Shown here: positions 1 through 5,144 of the stretch, one piece after another
Numbering within the stretch: position 1 is the first letter of the stretch
Layout: every line of letters begins with the position of its first letter
NCBI GenBank assembly: GCA_034190325.1
Contig: JAXHST010000038.1
Coordinates: 1-5,307 of the forward strand
DNA: 5,307 bases
Source of the DNA: UBA287 sp034190325
Lineage (GTDB): Archaea > Thermoplasmatota > UBA186 > UBA287
Direction: 5' to 3'
Translations under genes and position numbers: made by a program
Notes under the pieces: generated by a model
Databases searched by the model: none
What the model was told of the DNA's origin: nothing
The model's input: only the letters and a program-made list of their open reading frames with translations

Positions 1-248
1 GCCATACCTAAATCGCCCCTGAAAAGGTTTCCGAGATAGACAAAATACCTTATATACAATGGTTTATCAAGCCCATACTGTGCCTCAAGAGCTGCCATGG
101 TCTCAGGATTTGCAGCCCTTTCTCCTATCATCAGCCTTACAGGATTGCTCGGCATAAGGTTTGTTAACAGAAATGTGACAAGGGTTACACCGATTATCGT
201 TGGTATCAGCAAGAGCAACCTTCTCACTATATACTCTCGAAGTCTCAT
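1..248 (-). CDS. ABC transporter permease, DppB/OppB/NikB type (partial, N-terminal 82 residues)
   Basis: Inner-membrane permease of a peptide/nickel-type (binding-protein-dependent) ABC importer, cut by the left window edge. I read it on the reverse strand from an ATG at 248. The product begins MRLREYIVRRLLLLIPTIIG, a short basic cytosolic tail followed by a hydrophobic helix at about residues 10-30. Next comes the NPVRLMIGERAANPE segment and then YGLDKPLYIRYFVYLGNLF followed by RGDLG (about residues 61-81). The order 'GLD.PL..QY..YLGN...GDLG' is a hallmark of the DppB family N-terminus. No Shine-Dalgarno precedes the ATG, but a BRE/TATA pair sits about 27 bases upstream, so the mRNA is probably leaderless. 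The family transports di/oligopeptides, nickel or sugars. The substrate cannot be told from this fragment. A nickel importer would suit the nearby CODH, but that is only a guess. Confidence 0.85.
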   Translation of the reverse strand, partial: MRLREYIVRRLLLLIPTIIGVTLVTFLLTNLMPSNPVRLMIGERAANPETMAALEAQYGLDKPLYIRYFVYLGNLFRGDLGM

Positions 249-270
249 CTAAAACATAGTTACTTCACAT

Positions 271-286
271 TATTTAAAATTTCTTC
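271..286 (-). promoter_or_regulatory. Archaeal BRE/TATA promoter of the permease gene
   Basis: Read on the minus strand, TTTTAAATA (279 to 271) is preceded by a purine-rich AGAAGAA stretch, which fits a BRE. The box centre lies 27 bases before the A of the permease ATG at 248. That is the normal TATA-to-start-site distance in archaea, so transcription should begin at or next to the ATG. Sequence-based inference only. Confidence 0.55.
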
Positions 287-306
287 TATTCCTATGCTAT
301 GAATTG

Positions 307-329
307 TATCTGTTTTTATATTTCAGATA
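307..329. repeat. Short inverted repeat TATCTG-N11-CAGATA
   Basis: Perfect 6-base arms at 307-312 and 324-329 flank an AT-rich 11-base centre, in the gap between purM and the permease gene. The repeat lies 28-50 bases upstream of the permease TATA box. It could be a regulator-binding site or a weak RNA hairpin at the purM 3' end. The arms are short enough to occur by chance in AT-rich DNA. Confidence 0.25.
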
Positions 330-338
330 GAGCACAAT

Positions 339-370
339 AGCCATAGACCCAGGATGCAAGCTTGATGGCT
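339..370 (-). terminator. Possible stem-loop at the purM 3' end
   Basis: AGCCAT (339-344) and ATGGCT (365-370) form a 6-base inverted repeat that begins at the purM stop codon. The loop contains the 8-base palindrome CAAGCTTG (357-364). No T-tract follows on the minus strand, so this is a poor intrinsic terminator. It may only be a 3'-end hairpin, and purM transcripts may read through into the permease gene. Confidence 0.2.
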
Positions 371-1332
371 TAGAAGGATAGACCTTTGAGCGTTATCTCA
401 TTACTTGCGCTGTTTACAGCTCTGCCAAGGATGCAGGGTTTGTAGTTTTTCAAAAGATTCATAGCGCTCTTTGCATCTTTCTCAGAAACAACAATACAGA
501 AGCCTATACCCATATTGAATGTTTTGAACATCTCAGCCTCTGAAACCCCAGCTTCCATTATCTTCAAAAAAATGTTTGTTATGTCAGGCCAGTTATCTAT
601 TTCGAAGCCAATGCCTCTCTTGAGTCTTTTTAAATTTCTTATGCCCCCGCCAGTTATGTGTGCCAAGCCCTTTACTTTAACCTTTTTTAAAAGCTCAAGA
701 ACCGGCCTGACGTAGATTCTTGTAGGCTTGAGCAGCTCTCTTGCATTCTCATCATTCATATCCAGAACCTTCCTTGCCAGCGTAAGGCCATTGGAGTGTA
801 TGCCGTTGCTCTCTAAGCCCAAAAGCACATCCCCCTCCTCTATGGCAGAGCCATCAGTGATCTTATCCTTATCCACAATTCCCAGGCACGTACCTGCAAG
901 ATCTATGCCATTGACTACCTCGGGCATTATTGCTGTCTCTCCACCAACAATTGCTATGCTTGCTTCATCAGCACCAGCCCTGAGACCAGTGGCTATCTCT
1001 ATTAGAATTCTCTCATCAGGCTTCTCAATTGTGATGTAATCCACCATAGCTATGGGCTCTGCACCAACGCATATGACATCATTAACATTCATCGCCACGC
1101 AATCTATCCCTATTGTTGTGTAGTCTTTCAGTTGTTTAGCTATCAAAACCTTTGTGCCTACACCATCTGTGGATAGAGCTAGGGCTTTATCACCAAACTC
1201 TATGAGATTTGCATAGTGCCCTATATCCATCATGACTTTTCTGTTTCTCATAGTCTTTCTAAGCTCATCTATGAGTCCTGTAAGCGCGCTATCCCTTGCC
1301 GCTATATCTACCCCTGCCTTCGCGTAATCCAT
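370..1332 (-). CDS. purM: Phosphoribosylformylglycinamidine cyclo-ligase (AIR synthetase)
   Basis: Catalyses the ATP-dependent ring closure of FGAM to aminoimidazole ribonucleotide, the fifth step of de novo purine synthesis, in the cytosol. Numbered from the ATG at 1332 (320 residues, near the usual family length), it shows the N-terminal YAKAGVDI, STDGVGTK (54-61), DCVAMNVNDVICVGAEP (77-93), VGGETAIMPE (129-138), ESNGIHSNG (174-182), HITGGG (225-230) and FNMGIGF (272-278). These are the phosphate/ATP-binding and glycine-rich signatures of the PurM/PurL/SelD/HypE fold. The reading frame extends 11 codons further to a GTG at 1365. I prefer the ATG because family members start just before YxxAGVD, and because a weak TATA-like element lies 28 bases before it while no Shine-Dalgarno precedes the GTG. 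The gene is intact, divergent from the coo genes, and probably unrelated to them in function. Confidence 0.95.
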   Translation of the reverse strand: MDYAKAGVDIAARDSALTGLIDELRKTMRNRKVMMDIGHYANLIEFGDKALALSTDGVGTKVLIAKQLKDYTTIGIDCVAMNVNDVICVGAEPIAMVDYITIEKPDERILIEIATGLRAGADEASIAIVGGETAIMPEVVNGIDLAGTCLGIVDKDKITDGSAIEEGDVLLGLESNGIHSNGLTLARKVLDMNDENARELLKPTRIYVRPVLELLKKVKVKGLAHITGGGIRNLKRLKRGIGFEIDNWPDITNIFLKIMEAGVSEAEMFKTFNMGIGFCIVVSEKDAKSAMNLLKNYKPCILGRAVNSASNEITLKGLSF

Positions 1333-1356
1333 ACAATAAATAGATGCTGTTGCGCC

Positions 1357-1370
1357 TTTATTCACTTTTC
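1357..1370 (-). promoter_or_regulatory. Probable weak promoter of purM
   Basis: On the minus strand the purine-rich GAAAAG (1370-1365) is followed by TGAATAAA (1364-1357), centred about 28 bases before the ATG at 1332. This would give a leaderless purM mRNA. The box is a poorer match than the other two promoters in the window. If it is correct, the upstream GTG at 1365 cannot be the start. Confidence 0.35.
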
Positions 1371-1485
1371 TAAACTGAATGCCAGATTTGAGATCTTGTT
1401 AAACCTATCAGAAGAAAATGGACTTGCTATAGTGTCAAGCTTCGAATGGGGATACACGCGTGCTGGAAATAATAGAAAATTATAA
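1366..1485 (+). other. Coding-like stretch with no start codon, possible gene remnant
   Basis: Outside purM, the plus frame from 1366 to the TAA at 1483-1485 stays open and reads as plausible protein, ending ENGLAIVSSFEWGYTRAGNN plus a short basic tail. No ATG lies within the non-overlapping part; only CTG (1375), TTG (1396) and GTG (1432) are available, none with a Shine-Dalgarno. I do not recognise the product. It may be the tail of a decayed or recombined gene, or simply a chance open frame in the control region. Confidence 0.2.
1455..1462. promoter_or_regulatory. Palindrome CACGCGTG upstream of the coo promoter
   Basis: A perfect 8-base G+C-rich palindrome in an otherwise AT-rich region, ending 11 bases before the purine-rich BRE (1474-1479) of the coo promoter. 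Archaeal activators often bind just upstream of the BRE, so this is a candidate activator site. No second copy is visible nearby, and the bound protein is unknown. Confidence 0.3.
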
Positions 1486-1488
1486 ATA
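1474..1488 (+). promoter_or_regulatory. Archaeal BRE/TATA promoter of the coo operon
   Basis: Purine-rich AGAAAA (1474-1479) is followed directly by TTATAAATA (1480-1488), a strong match to the archaeal BRE plus TATA box. The box centre at 1484 predicts a start site at about 1510-1513. That coincides with the ATG of the small leader ORF at 1513, about 85 bases before the cooF start. It is the only good promoter before cooF-cooS-cooC. Confidence 0.65.
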
Positions 1489-1501
1489 TGAGTGTCGTCA
1501 T

Positions 1502-1514
1502 ATTAATTATTAAT
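1502..1514. promoter_or_regulatory. Palindrome ATTAAT-T-ATTAAT over the predicted start site
   Basis: Two ATTAAT half-sites separated by one base form a near-perfect palindrome that covers the predicted transcription start of the coo operon (about 1510-1513). A protein bound here would block RNA polymerase, so this is a candidate repressor operator. AT-rich composition makes chance occurrence fairly likely. Confidence 0.3.
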
Positions 1515-1599
1515 GCTACAAAAAATGATTGGAGGTCTGGTGGCATTTAACCAAGTGATGAGCTTTTTAAGAGCAGATGAGCTATGGAGGCGAAAATGA
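1513..1599 (+). CDS. Small leader ORF (28 codons) overlapping the cooF start
   Basis: An open frame begins at ATG 1513, exactly where transcription is predicted to start, so it could be translated as a leaderless message. It reads MLQKMIGGLVAFNQ and continues to a basic tail ending LWRRK, with TGA at 1597-1599. Further in-frame starts exist at ATG 1525 and at GTG 1540, which has GGAGGT (1531-1536) just before it. The stop codon overlaps the cooF ATG (1596-1598) as ATGA, and the cooF Shine-Dalgarno lies inside the ORF. This layout is typical of translational coupling. I do not recognise the peptide. It may act only as a coupling or sensing leader, or may not be translated at all. Confidence 0.4.
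   Translation: MLQKMIGGLVAFNQVMSFLRADELWRRK
1586..1590 (+). promoter_or_regulatory. Ribosome binding site of cooF (decides the start)
   Basis: GGAGG is placed 5 bases before ATG 1596. An in-frame ATG at 1584 overlaps this site and so cannot use it, which makes 1596 the better cooF start. Confidence 0.7.
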
Positions 1600-2219
1600 G
1601 GTCAGTTTTTGTAACCCCTGAACATTGCATAGGATGTAAACATTGTGAAATTGCATGCGCGGTAGAGCATTCAAAAAGTAAGGATCTGTTTCAAGCAATA
1701 TCTGAGAGCCCGATATCCAGGCCTCGTATTTATGTAGAACCTGGTATAGATTATCTTACATTTCCCAGCAAATGCAGGCATTGTGATCCAGCCCCCTGTC
1801 TACAGGTGTGCCCTACCAATGCAATATACAGAGATAGAGAGACAGAATTTGTAGAGATAGATCACAACAGGTGTATCGGGTGCCAGATGTGTGCTATTGT
1901 CTGTCCATTCGGAGTTATTAGTTTCGGGAAAACATGGGAGGCAGGAATCCACAATGTAAATATAAAGTGCGATGGCTGTATAGATAGATTGAAAGAAAAA
2001 GAGCTTCCTGCTTGTGTGGAAGCATGCAAAACAGGTGCTCTCGAATTTGGTGAGATAAATGAGTTGATCAAAAAAAGCAGGAGAGATTTTACATTGCGGG
2101 TGACTATGACGCCGGAAGCTGCAGAAGAAATTCCTGCTATTCCGCCGAACATTAAGCTGTTTAGAGAGCTGATGAAGGAGATGGAATATGTTGGTCCGTT
2201 CGAAGCGCAACAAAAATAA
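1596..2219 (+). CDS. cooF: CooF-like four-cluster ferredoxin, CODH electron-transfer subunit
   Basis: Iron-sulfur electron carrier of 207 residues that accepts electrons from CooS and hands them to a membrane or soluble partner. Sixteen cysteines fall into four [4Fe-4S] motifs: C11/14/17/21 (CIGCKHCEIAC), C60/63/68/72 (CRHCDPAPCLQVCP), C93/96/99/103 (CIGCQMCAIVCP) and C125/128/140/144. This is the CooF/HycB/DMSO-reductase-B arrangement. No signal peptide or membrane helix is visible, so it is cytosolic. The start at 1596 is chosen from the Shine-Dalgarno at 1586-1590; starting at 1584 would add four residues. The gene is first in the operon, with its stop 14 bases before cooS. The same fold also serves formate hydrogenlyase and molybdopterin enzymes. 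Adjacency to cooS is what makes CooF the best name. Confidence 0.88.
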   Translation: MRSVFVTPEHCIGCKHCEIACAVEHSKSKDLFQAISESPISRPRIYVEPGIDYLTFPSKCRHCDPAPCLQVCPTNAIYRDRETEFVEIDHNRCIGCQMCAIVCPFGVISFGKTWEAGIHNVNIKCDGCIDRLKEKELPACVEACKTGALEFGEINELIKKSRRDFTLRVTMTPEAAEEIPAIPPNIKLFRELMKEMEYVGPFEAQQK

Positions 2220-2220
2220 G

Positions 2221-2228
2221 AGGAGGTG
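2221..2228 (+). promoter_or_regulatory. Strong ribosome binding site of cooS
   Basis: AGGAGGTG is close to a full complement of the 16S rRNA 3' end and stands 5 bases before the cooS ATG at 2234. It is the strongest such site in the window, in keeping with high expression of the catalytic subunit relative to its neighbours. Confidence 0.8.
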
Positions 2229-2233
2229 GGTAG

Positions 2234-4105
2234 ATGGGTAAAGAAAAACAAAGGTCGATTGATGAAGATAGCCAGGAAATGCTCAGAATCGCTGAGCAAG
2301 AAGGAATTGAAACTGCCTGGGATAGGTTTGAGAAGCAACAACCCCAGTGTGGTTATGGGCAGCTTGGTATTTGTTGCAGAAATTGTATGATGGGGCCTTG
2401 CAGGATCGATCCATTCGGCGGTGAGCCTAAACGTGGGGTGTGTGGCGCAACCGCAGACACAATTGTTGCAAGGAACCTGATCAGGATGATTGCAGGTGGA
2501 GCTTCAGCGCATTCTGATCATGGAAGACATGTTGCGATCACAATGCACGAAGCGCTTGAAGGAAAAGCACCTTACAGGATCACAGACGAAAAGAAGCTGA
2601 ATGCGGTCGCTACGAAATTAGGTATCGATACAAAGGGGAAGGATAAAACAGAGATCGGGAAAGAAGTCATAGCAAAGGTATTTGAAGATTTTGGCAAGCA
2701 GGATGAAGAGCCACTGAATTTCGTCAAGGGTTATGTAAATGAGAAAAGACAGGCAGTCTGGGAGAAAGCCGGGATAACGCCCAGAAGCATAGATAGAGAA
2801 ATCGTGGAAATAATGCATAGAACGCATATAGGCGTGGATCATGATCCATTAACCCTTACTGCTCAGGGGCTCAGAGCCTGCCTTGGGGATGCCTGGGGTG
2901 GTTCTCTTATCGCTACTGAACTTCAGGATATCTTGTTTGGCACACCAGAAATTGTTAAGTCTACGGCAAATTTAGGTGTATTGAAAGAGGATTATGTGAA
3001 CATAATAGTGCATGGACACGAGCCTGTTCTTTCTGAAAAAATTCTTGAAGCAGCGAGAGATCCTGAAATGGTTAAGCTTGCAAAGACTCTAGGTGCAAAG
3101 GGGATTAATATTGTTGGAATGTGCTGTACAGGTCTTGAAATGTTGATGAGACAGGGAGTTCCTCAAGCAGGCAATTTCCTCCAGCAAGAGTTGGCTATCG
3201 TAACAGGTGCAGTGGAAGCAATGGTTGTAGATGTACAGTGCATTATGCCTTCTCTCATAGACGTAGCAAATTGCTATCATACGAAGATCATAGATACCAG
3301 TTCACTTGCAACTTTTCCCGGTGCTACACACATAAAGTTTAACGCACACCACGCAGATGAGATAGCGAGAGAAATAGTAAAAACTGCAGTGGAGAATTTC
3401 CCCAATAGAAGTGCAGCAAGAGTGCATATACCGAAAGGGGTCACGGAGCACTTTGGTGGATTCTCAGTGGAGGCAATAGTTAAAGCATTAGGTGGCTCAC
3501 TAAAACCTCTTGAAGATGCAATAAAGAGCGGAAAAATCAAAGGCATAGCTGGTATCGTTGGATGCAATAACCCTAAAGTAAAGCACAATTATAGTCATGT
3601 AACCTTGACCAACGAACTTATCAAAAGGGATGTCCTGATTATTGGAACAGGATGCTGGGCAACTGCCTGTGCAGAGTACGGGATTTTCCTTCCCGAATAT
3701 GCTGAGAAGGCGGGTGAAGGGTTGAAGAGCGTATGCAAAGCCCTTGGAATTCCACCGGCTTTAAATATGGGCTCCTGTGTTGACTGCTCCAGAATGCTTG
3801 TAATTGCAGACATGATCGCAAGGGATCTTGGTATAGACATCTCAGATCTCCCGCTTGTAGGCTCTGCGCCTGAGCCAATGTCTGAGAAGGCAGTCTCTAT
3901 CGGCTCGTACTTTGTTGCTTCTGGTGTTTACACGCACCTGGGGGTCATACCACCTGTATTAGGTAGCAAAGTGGAGACGGAGATACTCACCAAAGGTGCG
4001 CTGGACCTGGTAGGCGGGGCTTTTTATGTTGAGCCAGATCCTATAAAGGCTGCTGACCAACTTTACGCATACATAATGGATAAGAGAAAAGCTCTGGGTA
4101 TATAG
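2234..4105 (+). CDS. cooS: Ni-Fe carbon monoxide dehydrogenase, catalytic subunit CooS
   Basis: Homodimeric, bacterial-type CODH that interconverts CO + H2O and CO2 + 2H+ + 2e-. It is 623 residues long, normal for CooS and shorter than the archaeal CdhA subunit. The N-terminus carries C39 and C47 (D-cluster bridging the dimer) and C48, C51, C56 and C70 (B-cluster), the same positions I recall for Carboxydothermus CODH-II. Putative C-cluster ligands are H262 (VHGHEP), C298 (GMCCTG), C336 (DVQCIMP), C444 (GCNNPK), C474 (GTGCWA) and C515 (GSCVDC). The active-site lysine matches K552 (SEKAVSIG), and H93, H96 and H99 line the proton path. All essential ligands are present, so the enzyme should be active. 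Odd points are I102 where a fourth tunnel histidine is expected, W475 next to C474, and an extra cysteine C518. It lies between cooF and cooC in one operon. No acetyl-CoA synthase gene is visible here. Confidence 0.97.
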   Translation: MGKEKQRSIDEDSQEMLRIAEQEGIETAWDRFEKQQPQCGYGQLGICCRNCMMGPCRIDPFGGEPKRGVCGATADTIVARNLIRMIAGGASAHSDHGRHVAITMHEALEGKAPYRITDEKKLNAVATKLGIDTKGKDKTEIGKEVIAKVFEDFGKQDEEPLNFVKGYVNEKRQAVWEKAGITPRSIDREIVEIMHRTHIGVDHDPLTLTAQGLRACLGDAWGGSLIATELQDILFGTPEIVKSTANLGVLKEDYVNIIVHGHEPVLSEKILEAARDPEMVKLAKTLGAKGINIVGMCCTGLEMLMRQGVPQAGNFLQQELAIVTGAVEAMVVDVQCIMPSLIDVANCYHTKIIDTSSLATFPGATHIKFNAHHADEIAREIVKTAVENFPNRSAARVHIPKGVTEHFGGFSVEAIVKALGGSLKPLEDAIKSGKIKGIAGIVGCNNPKVKHNYSHVTLTNELIKRDVLIIGTGCWATACAEYGIFLPEYAEKAGEGLKSVCKALGIPPALNMGSCVDCSRMLVIADMIARDLGIDISDLPLVGSAPEPMSEKAVSIGSYFVASGVYTHLGVIPPVLGSKVETEILTKGALDLVGGAFYVEPDPIKAADQLYAYIMDKRKALGI

Positions 4106-4127
4106 CGCTCTCGGGATGTGATTTTGG

Positions 4128-5039
4128 ATGAATGACGAAAGAAAGAGAATCTTTGAAGCAGCAGATAAATTGAAAAAGGATCTTCCAGAACAAAAAATGG
4201 AAAGAGGGTTCAGGGTCGCAATAACGGGAAAAGGTGGTGTAGGTAAAACAACAGTTGCAGCGATGCTTGCGCTGATGTTTGCTGAGAGAGGATTTAAAGT
4301 TCTCGCAGCAGACGAAGATCCACAGATGAATCTGCCATATGCTCTGGGCATACCTGAGGAAGAGGGGGATAAGATAGTTCCTCTAACAAAAAATCTTGAC
4401 TATATCGAAGAGAAAACTGGCGCTAGACCGGGGACTGCCTGGGGGCTATACTTTAATCTTACCCCGGATGTCTCTGATGTTGTGGAGAGGTTCGGGATAA
4501 AAGGGTCAAAAGGAGTGAATATCCTTGTTATGGGAACAGTTGTTCAAGCTGCAGCCGGTTGTCTTTGCCCGGAAAATGCTTTGTTAGACTCTGTGCTAAG
4601 ATATATAAATTTAAGGGAAGGAGAAGTGATTATTATGGATACGCAAGCAGGAGTAGAGCATTTTGGGAGAGCGCTTGCCCAGGGATTTGATCAGATAGTT
4701 ATTATGACAGAGCCAACTTTCAATGCAATTCAAGTTGCTAAACATTCTGCACAACTTGCAAGACAGCTCAACATCCCTTACATCTACCTTCTTGTGAATA
4801 AAGAGCGCTCATCAGAGGAGCGCACCAAGGTGAAAAAAATTATTGGGGAGGAAGATCTTTCCTTATTTACTGAAATATTCCATCTCCCATATGATGAAAC
4901 GCTCTACAAATATGAACCTAACGTTGGGCCTTTGCTCGATTTAACGCCACCAAGCTCATTTGTAGAAGAGCTAGAAAAATTGCGGCTTATGCTAGAAAAA
5001 CGTGGAACCGATAAATTTAAAGATGCTATAAAACCGTAA
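4128..5039 (+). CDS. cooC: CODH nickel-insertion accessory ATPase CooC
   Basis: MinD/ParA-type (SIMIBI) P-loop ATPase that dimerises on ATP and assists nickel insertion into the CooS C-cluster, in the cytosol. The deviant Walker A is GKGGVGKTT (34-42, signature lysine K35), switch I is DEDPQMN (62-68), and switch II is DTQAGVEHFGRA (171-182). The C145-x-C147 pair in GCLCPE is the CooC metal-binding motif at the dimer interface and separates it from MinD and NifH. At 303 residues it is longer than typical CooC (about 250-260). It has a charged N-terminal extension of about 27 residues before the first strand, plus a longer C-terminus. The ATG at 4128 has only a weak GATGTGAT-like ribosome site. 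An internal ATG at 4197 would remove the extension but has no ribosome site. The gap after cooS is 22 bases, so the genes are co-transcribed. Confidence 0.93.
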   Translation: MNDERKRIFEAADKLKKDLPEQKMERGFRVAITGKGGVGKTTVAAMLALMFAERGFKVLAADEDPQMNLPYALGIPEEEGDKIVPLTKNLDYIEEKTGARPGTAWGLYFNLTPDVSDVVERFGIKGSKGVNILVMGTVVQAAAGCLCPENALLDSVLRYINLREGEVIIMDTQAGVEHFGRALAQGFDQIVIMTEPTFNAIQVAKHSAQLARQLNIPYIYLLVNKERSSEERTKVKKIIGEEDLSLFTEIFHLPYDETLYKYEPNVGPLLDLTPPSSFVEELEKLRLMLEKRGTDKFKDAIKP

Positions 5040-5104
5040 AGTCTAGGATACTTTTCATAGAGCCTGAAAATTCATGCATAAGAGTCACGTCTCTTGGGGG
5101 AGCA

Positions 5105-5144
5105 ATAGTGCCCACAAGCTGTGCTATGTGTGATAAAGCACTAT
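5105..5144. terminator. Inverted repeat between convergent cooC and oxidoreductase genes
   Basis: ATAGTGC (5105-5111) and GCACTAT (5138-5144) are perfect 7-base arms enclosing a smaller hairpin, CACA-AGC-TGTG (5113-5123). The structure lies between the two converging stop codons and just overlaps the oxidoreductase stop. It could help end transcription from both sides. No T-tract follows directly on either strand, so the assignment is weak. Confidence 0.25.

Noticed and set aside
515..1039. Plus-strand open frames of 66 and 103 codons within purM.
   Set aside because: They are antisense to a fully conserved purM and show no protein-like motifs or ribosome sites.
1333..1365. GTG at 1365 as the purM start (331 residues).
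   Set aside because: It has no ribosome site, the added 11 residues lie before the normal family N-terminus, and the TATA-like element overlaps that codon.
1584..1595. ATG at 1584 as the cooF start.
   Set aside because: It overlaps the GGAGG that is ideally spaced for ATG 1596, and the family begins only a few residues before the first cysteine motif.
1800..2341. Minus-strand open frames of 137 and 159 codons over cooF and the start of cooS.
   Set aside because: They are shadows of the cysteine-rich cooF frame. The intact cluster motifs lie on the plus strand.
2234..4105. Reading the CODH gene as the archaeal CdhA or a hybrid-cluster protein.
   Set aside because: The 623-residue length, the C39/C47 plus C48/C51/C56/C70 spacing, and adjacency to cooF and cooC fit CooS. 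CdhA is longer with extra ferredoxin motifs, and hybrid-cluster proteins lack this ligand set.
4128..5039. Reading the ATPase as MinD, ParA or NifH.
   Set aside because: The GCLCP metal-binding CxC, the DTQAGVEHFGR switch II and the position directly after cooS point to CooC.
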